Shown one piece after another: positions 35,932 through 47,600 of a stretch of DNA of 64,000 nucleotides. Position 1 is the first letter of the stretch, and every line of letters begins with the position of its first letter. The translations under genes and the position numbers were made by a program. Origin of the DNA: Silurus meridionalis (Eukaryota > Chordata > Actinopteri > Siluriformes > Siluridae); contig NC_060886.1 in NCBI RefSeq assembly GCF_014805685.1, positions 15,440,608-15,504,607 of the forward strand, in the 5' to 3' direction. The notes beneath the pieces were generated by a model. The model worked only from the letters and a program-made list of their open reading frames with translations. It had not been told where the DNA came from and made no database searches.

Positions 35932-36002
35932 AGACTATATATATTCTCACTGTGCTCCTTACTTCATAAGAGCGTGAGTGCACCCATTGATGAGGACCGG
36001 TG
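35932..36002 (+). promoter_or_regulatory. TATA-type promoter before the signal-peptide exon
   Basis: 'gactatatatattctc' at 35933-35948 lies about 60 bases before the ATG at 36003, a spacing that suits a TATA box with a ~30-40 base 5'UTR. Confidence 0.4.
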
Positions 36003-36321
36003 ATGAAGTGCACTTGCTCTGTACTGCTAATCTTGTCTGTTGTGCTTTGGGCTCAATCCAGGGTCAGATGTTCTTCAGTGGGTAAGTGGCTTAAGGGTTG
36101 AATGGTGTCCTTTTTTTTTTTTTGGTTGTTTGTTTGGGATATCATTTTAAAAACTGTGTAAATAAAGTCCTCATATTATCCTCATAAAAATGACCTAAAT
36201 GTGTGGTTACCATGATAAAAGAATATAAAGACATATATATTGGTGAAAATTAATATATTATTTAGAGAATAAATATTCATGATAAAATTAAAAGGACTAT
36301 TATTATTATTATTATTATCAT

Positions 36322-36352
<31 letters not shown>

Positions 36353-38032
36353 GATAATAATAATAATACATTTACAATCTGTATAAATAGTTTATTTAAT
36401 GTGATTAAGCTTTTATAATTAAACAAACTAATAACTTATATTCATAAGAATACTTTCTCACCTGGCAAAACTATGGGTTTAGATTGATATAGGATTTAAA
36501 TCTCAAAAAGATGACATACCCACATAGAAATAGCATGCATTACCACAGAGACATGGTTCTAGCTCAGAGCCACACAGTAGTAAGTGCGTCATGGCAAGTA
36601 TGCTGACACTGACTGGGGAGCCACATCAAAAGTTGCTTCAACATTACGTGACACCCACAGTAGCTCATAAATCCGGTGCAGGAAGTAAAAAAAAATTTTT
36701 TACTACAAAAAGATGAAATATGTAAAATTGTAAAATGTATGTTTTCTTTTCTCTTTTCATTTATTTAGACATGTTTAATTTGAAGGTCAGGAACAAATCA
36801 CACAGCATAAATTTGTCCTGGGAGAGACCAGATGAAAAAAAAAACAAGCTGTGTTACAGGACCGATTTGCAGTACAGGAGCCAGTGTGACACTACCTGGA
36901 AGGTATTGGTTATTGCACATCCGAATATAGTGGGGAAAATCCTGTCATTATTAACCACAATGACTATTTTAGTTTATAACCCAATTGACTAAGTATTTAA
37001 GAATGTAAATCTTATATATAATAATAGACGCTTTGAGTTTTTCCTCATGATTTATCACATAATGGGTTTTGTGTAATATGAACACACCTGCTTGGTTTAT
37101 GTTCTTTACAGAATCATACTGACATTCCAGGGTTCACGTTTGAGTTGCCTGCACTGGATATGAAAAAGAACTATGCTTTCAGATTAAGGATGAGGCTAGA
37201 ATGTACCCAAAAGAACTGGGGACAATGGAGTCCCATAAAAAACTGGAGGAATGACACAGGTAACGGTGTCTCTACATTTTGGCAGTTGAGTCTTCTAGAT
37301 CTGGACTCAATGGAATATATATATTAAATACATTTTCCATTACATGAAATGTTGCATCAATTTTTTGACCTTTTATGTTTTTATTCAAGCATCCTGCATG
37401 ACAGACACCTCATCATTTACTGTAAAAGATTATCTGTTGATAACGATGCTGCCACTGGTGGGATTAATGCTTTTCTATGCAATAACACATGATCGGTGAG
37501 TGTCAGTGACTTTCTCAAAATCGTTATATAGAACTTCAGGGAGTAGCCTATAAGAACATGACTGTCATGGCTAATCTCTCTCCACAAAGGGTAAGAAGAC
37601 GTGTCCTTCCTATAATTCCAGATCCAAAGCATACCCAAGGGAGAATTTTAAACATTGAACAGATTCAGGTAAGGTCATTTAAGCACAGTCAGCCTGGCCT
37701 AACAACATAACGTAACATAACAAAAATTGTTAAAATTGCTTTTCTCTTTCTCTTGAAAGTGGTGGAGCGACTTTGCACATACATGTGAAGATTGCAAGGT
37801 ATCGGAAATAAAGATCTTTGACAGGGAGGAGGAGACGAATGAAATCACTCTTATCAAAAGTGATCTTGATGAACAACCCCCTCACACTTTTCCTACCCAC
37901 ATGATTCCTGGAAAGCCTGTCTTTGACCTTGTCACAAATAACACCATGTGCTGCATTTACTCTTCTGATACATCTGAGGACAACATTGTTGCACAGTGTT
38001 CAGCGATCAGACCAGGCTACATCATTATATAA
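36003..38032 (+). CDS. crlf2: CRLF2/TSLP-receptor-like type I cytokine receptor (6-exon model)
   Basis: Exons 36003-36081, 36769-36902, 37112-37259, 37390-37495, 37590-37668 and 37760-38032 give 272 aa with closed phases. Exon 1 encodes a signal peptide (MKCTCSVLLILSVVLW). Exons 2-3 form one fibronectin-III domain: KSHSINLSW, LQYRSQCDTTW (human CRLF2 VQYRSPFDTEW) and WGQWS at 107-111, the WSxWS box. Residues about 135-153 are the transmembrane helix, and VLPIIPDPK (161-169) is the JAK-binding Box 1, like human CRLF2 IPSVPDPK. The tail ends GYIII, with Tyr fourth from the end as in human CRLF2 (SYVAL). In mammals CRLF2 pairs with IL7R to bind TSLP. Exons 2-6 are firm; exon 1 is less sure, because a D1-domain exon lies upstream at 35673 with equal phase. 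IL3RA/CSF2RA kinship is the main alternative. Confidence 0.78.
36298..36368. repeat. (ATT)n/(AAT)n palindromic microsatellite
   Basis: ATT units that turn into AAT units around 'taatgataat', giving a self-complementary tract within the receptor intron 1. Confidence 0.85.
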
Positions 38033-38142
38033 ATACTGACTTTGCTTATTTAAGCATGGATAAGGGATTGAATGAGTGAACAAATGTGTCTGAGCTACTA
38101 TCTTAAATGTGTCTACTTATCAAATATTTTATATTTGATATG

Positions 38143-38145
<3 letters not shown>

Positions 38146-38201
<56 letters not shown>
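38146..38201. repeat. (AT)n microsatellite
   Basis: About 28 AT units, about 115 bases after the receptor stop codon, possibly within its 3'UTR. Confidence 0.95.
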
Positions 38202-38205
<4 letters not shown>

Positions 38206-39886
38206 CTTAAACCTGCATATTTCATGCATGATCTAACAGGCTGCCATACATTTTTCTTCTGTCTAAACACTTTGATTCCTTGACAGTAAGCATTTGAAGA
38301 AAAACCCAAGCTAGTTCTCTTGTGCTTATGTGCAACATTAGAGCTGGACAAAAGAGGGCACTCTTACTATTCTGACGGTTTGGAGGACGGTTGAGGTGTA
38401 TCAAAGGCAGTGAGGAACACACTCATCATCATCATCACAGCTCACACTAAAAGGAGGATATAGGTTAATTTGAATGCCGATTTGAAAGATTAATGTAGCT
38501 GCCTGCATAATAGATGTGTAGTTTTAGTGTGATGGCATCAAAAAGCCAGGGCAGGAAGGATCTGCTTCTGCACTGTGCTCCTTATTGCCATGACTGATGA
38601 GGAAGGAGAGCAGGAAAATAAACACAAGCAGGACAGGATATTCAAACACTCATTAAGAGACAGATTTGCAACAGCACACTGCATAGTGACTAAACCTTTC
38701 ATGAAACAGGCATCTTGCCACATCAATAAGTAGCTTCCCTTTACACACAAACCTTAACTTAGCATGAGTGTAAAAGTGACCACTTTAACTTTCACGTCTT
38801 TAAGGTAGAGGAGGACTGAATGGATCATATTACTGAATACAATGAGCAGTCTTATGAAGACGTCTGCACAGAAGAGGAAATCTTTCTGAAGCGGTACATA
38901 GCAATAAGCTCATGTTTCTGATCAATAACATTATAAAGCTGCCTTGCTACTTTATCTCACTGCAAGTTGAATTTGATCATTGTTGCAAGACGTTTGGTTA
39001 AAACTGTAAGACGATGTATGAGCGCTGAATGAGAACACAATAACATATCACCTAGCATGAGTGCAAAAGAGTGTGTTTTAGCAGCAAGCTACAGCATTGG
39101 TGCTTAGCGCTTAGTATCTACATGCATGATGTGCTTCATAATCTTGTAATCCATTAAATTGGTTGTCATATATTTATCAAAGTTTGAATATTGTTTATCC
39201 TGACAAACTCGAGACTAACTCTAATTGAGCTTTTGAACTCCGCAAAACTACAGCGCTTCTAGAGAGAGAGAGAAAAAAAATCACTGTTTCATCTTTTTCT
39301 TCGAACCAACTGCTCCATGGTGTAAACTCTCTTTGATGCACAAACCTACAGCCTCAGGGTGGATGTGATTGAGCCGAGCTGAGCCGAAGAGGCTGTGCAG
39401 TGTTCCACTGTAAGCACCTGAGCACTAACCAAGGGGGGCATGCAAACTGTGACCATAAAATTCTTGTGAAAACAAAGAAATTATCTTGCAGTTAGGGAAT
39501 TGCGCAGTGAACAAAGCAGCTGTGCACAAATGAGGCCGAAAGAAAAAGAAAGGGTTATTTATGATAGCCGTGAATAATCACAACTGCTGTCTGGCTCTTG
39601 CATCTATCTTGCTAGTTTTGTTTCAGCCTCTTCCAGCACTCAAAATAAATGCAAAAGCAAAGGCCTAGTTCTGATAAATAAATTACATCAGGTATCTGAT
39701 AAGAATTTTTTTTTTGCTAGAGTCCTAAACTATTGGTTCCACCTCTGGCTGAAATTTCATGCTTTATACTAGTTTCATTATTATATAAATAATATTCTCA
39801 AATGCAGTTTCCAGTTCCAGTTTCCATGTTACTATAGTGTCTTATAATTCTGTCTTATAATGTCTTATAATTCTGTGTGTGACATA

Positions 39887-39887
<1 letters not shown>

Positions 39888-39964
<77 letters not shown>

Positions 39965-40002
39965 TGCTGGGTTTTGCTCGTTTTACTTTTTTCACACACA
40001 CA

Positions 40003-40072
<70 letters not shown>
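39888..40072. repeat. (AT)n and (CA)n microsatellites
   Basis: About 36 AT units (39888-39960), a 33-base spacer, then about 39 imperfect CA units (39994-40072), followed by 'gcatgcgcgcgc'. Confidence 0.95.
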
Positions 40073-40073
<1 letters not shown>

Positions 40074-41616
40074 CGCATGCGCGCGCACTTCCAGATCAAA
40101 CTCTTTGGAATGGCATGTTTTATTTATTGTAATGTTTTAGTGGGGGGAAGATTCATTATCATAAAGGCCCGGAGACATTCCAAACAAAGAGCAAGCCGAC
40201 TCACACTCTTTACCAGATGCCTAAAGAACATGCAGGTGGAGCAGTGACTTGAGCTGCTTTATGATCGAAGACTTACTGCGGCAACATGACAGAAGTTGAC
40301 AATGTCAAAGAGCCGTTGTATCTAGCAGATAAACTGTCCCTGAAGCAGACACTTACAGGAGATGTAAAACAGCACAATCTCTTTTCCACCAGCATTGTTT
40401 TTAGTTCCATCAACTTGTTTTTAACATGCTAGGTCGAGTCTGTCAGAGGCCCCAGGCAGCAAATAGTGGATGACAAACGCTACTGTTGGCAAACCCACTG
40501 GAGGCTGACCAGATTGTACCCATGCTAGACTCCTTTACAGCATTTTAGTTCAAAGAAAGGAGGAAATACGTTCTTGTTCGACATCAAGCCTGCTCTTGGG
40601 TGTGGGTGTGGAGGTGTGTGAGTGTGCAAACGCTAAAATAAAGGTGGGTGCAGGATTTTTGCAAAAATTCTGACTCTGCAGAGGCCTTATTTTTTGTTCA
40701 ATTATTAAAATAAAAAGAGGCGTCTTTCCTTTAAAATGTATTGCTTAAAACAAATATATAACATTTATATATTCACTTCACTAAACAACGAAAAAATAGA
40801 AATCCAGAATTTCAATGCCTTCCATTCTTACTGCATAGCTCCGCTGACAATCTTCCAGTCCACCCTGTTCAGAAACACTCACAAAAGCTTTCTTGCTAAA
40901 TGTATTCCTGGCTGTTGCATTAAAATATTTTTTTTCTCTATACTCATCTCTTGTCTCCCATCTCCAGAGGAGTCAGCAGCAAGAATCTCCTTCATCCTAC
41001 TGCTTTTTAATTTTTTTAAGCCCAAAAGAGAGAAAACTTACACCCATCCTACAGGCATGTCTAAACTCTTCGCACTTTGGCACTTGATTGCATAAAAAGG
41101 TGTCACTGCCAAGCACCATGGTAATGCCTTTAATTGTGTTGAAGTCAAATAAATAAATTATTTGCTTTTCACCAGGTGAGGGTGACAGGTTTGCCAACAA
41201 CTTGACAAATGGAGGAATCATTTGCAAATGCAACGTGTGAACATAAAGTACAGCGGCAGAAAGAGAGCAGACAGGGTGAGAGCTTGACAGCTGGAGTTTT
41301 ATCCCCTCCTGTGTTAATAGTCTCACCTCTCAGTGCAGAATAATGCTCTATTTGAGGAGTATGGGGTTCAAGTTGCTCCATGCCTGATTATGCTGCGGCT
41401 GATCCGATATTCATTTGCCATTATTGCTTGTGACCCCACCTGCTCGTTGGGCCTGTCACAATTATGTTTGCTGCTCCATTTTAAGCAGCTCTCGAACTCT
41501 CTTGCATGGTCATGGAAACAGACACCAGACAGACAATTTACACAAAGTCAAAACTTTCAAAGGATTGCATGTGCTATCATCAGCTCAACACGCTGCTCTA
41601 TAGTTTTTCTGCAGCA

Positions 41617-41790
41617 GGGGTCATCAATTCCACTGCTGAAGGGCTGGAGTGCCACGCATCTTGATGATTTGCTAGTTGATAACGACTGATTAATCTCACC
41701 AGTTAATAATCAGGCTTAGTAGGTGTGTTAGAGCAGTAAAATTGTGGCACTCTGGCTCTCCAGGACTGGAAATGATGACCTCTGGTCTAT
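41617..41790. mobile_element. short MITE-like element (hAT style ends)
   Basis: The left end 'caggggtcatcaattcca' and the reverse complement of the right end 'cagaggtcatcatttcca' are imperfect inverted repeats; 'gggctggagtgcca' recurs inverted as 'ggagagccagagtgccac'. The form matches short non-autonomous hAT-like elements of fish. I saw no clear 8-base target duplication. Confidence 0.55.
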
Positions 41791-42859
41791 AGCTTTAAAA
41801 CAAGAGACATTGAGATTTCTGCTTTAGCTTGGGCAATGAAAACAAAAGAAGGTTTGGTGTATGTGAGATTGTAGAGGTGATTACTAGTTTTTGCCACTAG
41901 CATATATGAGATGTAGTTATCTCAGTGGAGGAGAGGACGCTGCAGGGCAGTAGTGGGAGAACTAGCTGGGGTGGATATTATATCCACTGATATTCAAAGG
42001 TCAGTCTTATGCCGCACTGTGTTCATGCATTGGAGGCATGCAGAATAATTGTTTCCCCTATTCTTCAGGTTATATTACAATATTTAATATAAACAGTGTA
42101 TTTGTAAAGCAATATTAGTAATGGATTTGTCAAAAATATAGAATTATTAGAAAACAAATATACAGTAAAACTACAGAGCAGGAATTGCAATAAGCACAAA
42201 ATAATTAGCTGAATCTCTTACAAATACTTTACTATATAGAAGAAGTGGATTTTTTAGCAGACCTATTTTAGGATGTGAAGAACTCTTAAGTATTTAAAAA
42301 GCAAAGAGGAACTGTCTTTATTGGTGGACATTACTTAGTGATAAAAATTCTTTTAAAAGAATAGACCATAATAAACACCATAATACTGCTGTTGTGCAGA
42401 GAACACTCATCTGCTTTATAGGTGCTCTCTTGTAATAATAGATTCACAATCACACAGTAGTAAGTAACCCAGCTCAAACATGAGGTTTTACTCCATTAAT
42501 TATGAATGTTGAAAACTATTTCTAAAATGCATTTATTGAAGGCAAAGAAAAGAAAAAAAAACATTATGAATATTTCCAAAAAGCAAATCCTGAGACAGAT
42601 TTCTTTCTTGACATCTTAAACATGTAAGAGGCATCACATCAGCCCTGACTTGCAGACATCCCAAAGATGCACTCACACACGCAGACAGACACATATGCAC
42701 CATTGTCTGCGGCGGGTGATGCCTCTCTCTCCTGGTTGTGCTGCAACACTCCTGCTCACTCTGGAAGTGATGTTTGTGCGGCTGACACGTATGATCCTTT
42801 AATCTCAGGTTTAGCTTGTTGAGCATCAAATTGAAATATCCTGAACAGATGTAAAAACA

Positions 42860-43400
42860 CATGTGAGCCTTGGCGCGCAAGCTGCACCAAGCTTTGTTTC
42901 ATCTGCTGATGATTGGGAGCCTTAAGGAGATCTTTTTAAAATTTCATCACTATTCAAAAGGATAATTAATACGTACCCCCAGGCTTTGATTATGCTCCAC
43001 ACAGTGTTCGGCTGGTGTGGAGATAATGAGATGCTCATCAGGCGCTGCCGGTGCTCCCCAACAAACACGCTCATGGTTTGCATAAAAATACTTAAGATTC
43101 TGATGAGGTAGCGTTGTGAGATGTGCATAGTCCCACTCTAATTTGGATCACAATGAAGCCGACTCAGTCTGCTGATGTGTTACATGTGCTGGGGTGCTGC
43201 CTTTACATGGAGACACCTGTCAGACTGCAATAACGCATTCCTTTTCCTGTTAGCACACGTCCCTGCTACTTTTCACTCTTTCCTTCATAGGGACAATAGA
43301 AGTGGGACTGGCAGGGCACTGAGACGATGAGGCCAGGGTGGACACGATGGCAGTTTCGAATGACACATGCCAGGGAAGAGTCTAATGAGCAATGTCAGTG
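42860..43400. promoter_or_regulatory. candidate conserved non-coding element
   Basis: Repeat-free and less AT-rich than its surroundings. It includes a 'ggataattaatacg' homeodomain-type site near 42960 and clusters of short TF-like words (gctgatgattg, gataatgagatg). Inferred from composition and context only. Confidence 0.25.
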
Positions 43401-44499
43401 GGAATGATGCTGATCAGACATTTTATCTTTTAGTTTTTTCCCAAGGAAAAAAAAAAAAAACACCTCACCCCTGACCCTGGTGTTCCCTAAACAGCTGAGT
43501 TAAGGGCAATTATTGGGCCATTTTTGTGACAGCTGCTGCACTCTGAGTTGGGCCACTCTGAGTTGGGCCAACCCTAGACTATTGTAGGGGAGCAGCGTTT
43601 ATCCCTAGGGAATGCTATAGACTATGGGCAAGAGGCAATAAATTCATTTTTCTCGTCATTTCTGCACACTGATAAGAAACATGGCTCTACTAGATTAAAG
43701 GATGGCTGACTTCTTTCCTGAGTCACACCCACTAATGCTCAAGTCACTCCATAATAACACAATAGAGAATTAATTGAAAGATTCATATGTATACAAAATT
43801 CTAAAGGAATCTGATTGACGTTTAAATTGTGAAAGAACGTGTATAGCATTTCTTTGCTGTTGTATATTAATATCTCCAATTCATTATTAGCCCAGATAGA
43901 ACCTTGTCATAATTTCAAATCATGCCATGCCTTTTTTTTAACGCACATTTATAAGTTATAAGAACAATCTTTAGAAATAGTGTTTTTCAATAAGGAGTTT
44001 TTTCTTTCACAGAGAAATAATTCTGCATTAAATAAAAGGTAAAATATTCGTCATGGTTAGAATTATGTATAAATTTTTGTGGAAATCTCTGCATGGTAAA
44101 AAGAAAAAAAAAAATCTCCCTCAGCATGGTGCCAAAACATACAGTAAGTACCTCTGTTTGGGTAAAGGTTGGGCTAATTAATTCCTGTGGGTTAAAGATT
44201 GCACATAATAGTCAATCACCAGAGACTACAGTGAAAGCCTGCTACATACACACACATATTGCCCCCTGTTGTGAGCTCTTTCTGTTCATGCAGCAGCTGT
44301 AGGATATAAGTGCTGGGCATGTGCTCAGGTAGTAATTCAGTGCTCAGCCAAACATGAGGAAGAGGCTGGCACAAACATTATCTACTTAACATTATCATTT
44401 TCTGAGCCATATGACATAAAGGACCTCTTTAAATGTGCATTTTTGTAAAGGATACCTAGTGGAGGACAAGTACTGTTGTCTCTGTTAAATTCATATTCA

Positions 44500-45210
44500 T
44501 GCTAGAAAGAAAGGTTGGAGAAGGTAAATGCTAATGAAGCCAGTGACAACAGAAGGGCTGTCCCAGGGAGACTCTAATGATGCATACTCATCGATGTATT
44601 TATGTCAGAAATATTTACATATTAACCAGTGTACTCCATGGGTTCTTTTTGCTTTTTCTGCACTTGTTTAGGCTATGCATTTTTTTATCGAATTATTAAG
44701 CAAACTTATGCTCCAGCTACCTATCTAAGTCCAAAGTGGAATTGGCTCAGCAGACTGTAGTCAAGCATTAGAGCTGACATTCACGAACGTACAATAGATT
44801 GATTGATGTTCAAGCTCATATTTGCTAGGGGCCCCCATGGCACTGTAATGCTTTCCCTTGTTATTCTGCAGTGCTGAGCATAGAATAAAGCCACAGCATC
44901 ATGTACGGCTGCTGCTCTCCCAAGATGCTTCTCTATTATGCCTCTTGCAGGAGGCATCTGTGGCAGTAATCGTTTTGAACTTCACAAGGGCTTTTACATG
45001 AAAATAATTCGATCCTAGCCATCTGCCCCTGTGTGATGGATACATGCATAGACATGCATTTCTGACAACACCATGTCCTCTTTTCTCCAGACAGATAATA
45101 GTGTGTCAGTGTCACTGACTAGAAGTGCTGCATGTTAGTCCTTGGAGAAAGTGACATTTCAGAGGGTCTGGGGACCTGTGAGCTGTGGCAGCTCGCATTC
45201 AAGGGCACTT
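44500..45210. promoter_or_regulatory. candidate conserved non-coding element
   Basis: Repeat-free block with 'gctaatgaagcc', 'ctctaatgatgcat' and 'gcagtaatcg' style homeodomain words and balanced composition. Same reasoning and same uncertainty as the block at 42860. Confidence 0.22.
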
Positions 45211-45409
45211 CAGTTCAAGCCGGTCCTTAATATTAGGTGATATTAGCTTTGTAGAGATTAAATAGGCATAGCACAGTTTTTATATTTAAATGGGTCACCA
45301 TAATAGAAAGAATTAAAACTGTCCTCTGAATGTTACCTAAAGAAGAAACAATCGAGCAGGCATCAACTAGACACATTATGATCATAGCATGATCCACATG
45401 TTATGCAGT

Positions 45410-45835
45410 AATGGGTCGTTCATGAACGATTCGTTCATTTTGAACGAATCTTTAATGTGACTCAAAAGAAAGTAGTCTCAAAGAGTGATTCCTTTATTGT
45501 GGTCACGCATGATGAGCAAAGCATCACAAAATTTCCATTGGTTTTGGACAGGAAACAGAATTGAGTAATTGACCCCCTTAACCTTTCTAGTCCCAGTTGT
45601 TCATTCATTTATAACATTATTTCCATATATAACATGTAACATATAACATGTGCAATAGATCATGTTTTTAGTCAGAATCTTGACAAAGTTTGTGTATGTA
45701 GACGTGTTGAAAGATCCACTTGCAAAGGAACGAAATTAAATAAATTACTCAAAAAAAAAAAGATTGGTTTATTTTGATGAACGAGATACACAGAACCAAG
45801 TCACTAAAATGATCCGATCTTCTCATCACCAACGC
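45410..45835. mobile_element. fish MITE-like repeat with GTTCATGAACGATTCG core
   Basis: The left part 'gttcatgaacgattcgttca' followed by 'ttgaacgaatctttaatg', and the right part 'ttgatgaacgagatacacag' to 'gatccgatcttctcatcacc', belong to a familiar non-autonomous DNA repeat of fish with inward-facing ends. The middle (45540-45690) is diverged or replaced. No coding capacity. Confidence 0.5.
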
Positions 45836-46029
45836 TACTGTATGTACAGATTCAACAATTTTACAATCTGTGTATGTGTTGTGTAAGCCCATGTTTCATA
45901 AGACATTTTAAAATTAAATTTTCACTAAAGTTTACTCAGTCTGAAACATTCCAAGAAGAACCTCTTGGTTTTGGTTAAATTGACAGTTTCACTGGTTCAA
46001 GTTTAGGTCTCTAAACCGTTTCTCTCTGC

Positions 46030-46660
46030 ACTTCTCTCAGCCTGAGTGACAAAGACTGTGCAGAGCCTCTGAGCTGTGGGCCAGATCGGCCCTAATCCTG
46101 CTACCCTGCTCTCTCAAGTCAATGAGTGTCAATCAGGCCTTGGCTAGCGCTCACATTGGCAACAAGTTCCGCATCCTTAGAAAACAATTATGATTGGGCT
46201 GTTGTGAAAATTGATTCCCGGGTTGACGAGCCTGACGCGCACATTCTTCTCGGGCTGGTGGGGTCCTGCCATGGGAAGCAATTACCGCTGAATGCCAGCT
46301 GACAGCCTCATTCCAGAGTGAGTCAGGCCTGGCTTGATCCTCAGGCACTCTCTAGGCAAATTGTATCCTCACACTCATCTCAAACCTCTTACCAACTGTT
46401 GGCTTCTATCAGGAAAATAGATTGTTCCCTTTGTTCCTGCAGCATGTTGGAGTACGAGGTGGACATGTCGTTTCAACAGTAAGGAGCTTCTTTAATTTTA
46501 ATGTCCTGAATATATGCTGCGGCTGAGGGATGCGGCAGCGGGTCAGAGTTGAGGCTCTGGAGCTTCGGTTGTTGGACTCAGAGAAGGCTGGGACATAAAA
46601 TCTCCATGAACTTGACAGGCACCTTGTCTCTGAAGAGTGAATAGCAAAATCCAATTCCTA
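46030..46660. promoter_or_regulatory. candidate conserved non-coding element pair
   Basis: Two adjacent repeat-free, comparatively GC-rich blocks (about 46030-46370 and 46420-46660). The first has 'aacaattatgattgggct' and 'gcaattaccgctg', homeodomain and CCAAT-like words. The second has 'tgctgcggctgagggatgcg'. Neither has a splice-bounded open frame, so a regulatory role is the better guess. Confidence 0.3.
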
Positions 46661-46959
46661 AATCTTCACAAATATTATTACGCCTTCGGTTTGTCTAAGA
46701 GGAATGTCTGTAGATGATAAACCTCAGAAGGAGTAGTCCCTATATACAAAGGAATAGAAAATGAGCTTGTTTTTAAATTTGGCAGCAGAAATTTCTACAC
46801 TCAATATTTACCCGATTTAAAACAAGTGAACATATACTGTACAAAAATGCCTGGTGAAAAACACTAGAAAATGTCTCGATTTTAGATAGATATTTTTGTG
46901 TAATCAGTTGTGCTTCATTTTTTGCATTGTGAGTGTGTATTAAAATTCGGAAATTCAGG

Positions 46960-47600
46960 GGATTTTTTGTTTGGACTCCATGAAGGGGAAAATCTCAACC
47001 AGACCCAAACTCTTTTCTGTCAGCTTCCTTATTAATTTAATAAACACATCAAGGCACAGTTCGGTGAACCCTTTAATCACTCTAATTCATGCACAGATAC
47101 ACTCTGTGGCTCCCTTTAGATTCTTTTTCAAGAAGACTATTCTGAAAGCTAGAGAATACATAAATTAAAATATATATATATGCCATCGTTAACTAATTAT
47201 CATGCAAATAAAGCAGTACCAAATCACCGTTCATCTCTGCCAGAGCTCCAGCAGCTCAATTCCCCAGCGTGCTTAAAGCTGTCCGTGGTGCAATTAGAGA
47301 TGGAGAGAAAGAGAGCAAAGCAGCTCCGCACAAAGAGGCAGAAACGGCTGTCACTTATTCACTGTCAAATTAATTCAGTTTTTCCCCCCTCTTGCCATCC
47401 CAGCGCCCTTGTGCGCCATGTCACCTGTCTCTCTCTCCACGGCGCTGATAATAGGTCAGAGAAAAAAGAGAACACAAAAAACAGCGACAGTGAAGATGCG
47501 ACATAATATCGTTTCATCATTACCAGACCTGTTGCTTGTAACGTGCCACTGCAAATCCCGCAAATTCACGCGAGATTCAGCAACAAACTCAAACTCGACA
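46960..47600. promoter_or_regulatory. candidate enhancer with homeodomain and POU octamer sites
   Basis: Repeat-free block in which 'taactaattatcatgcaaat' (47189-47208) joins a TAATTA core to a perfect ATGCAAAT octamer. Further TAATTT/AATTA words, E-box-like CAGCTC clusters and a 'ttcactgtcaaattaattca' stretch follow. Short open frames (46971-47168, 47180-47506) look like chance. Confidence 0.32.

Noticed and set aside
36567..36710. Open stretch between the signal exon and the 36769 exon considered as a D1 exon
   Set aside because: Ends in a Lys/Phe run and stop, has no domain features and no donor in a usable phase.
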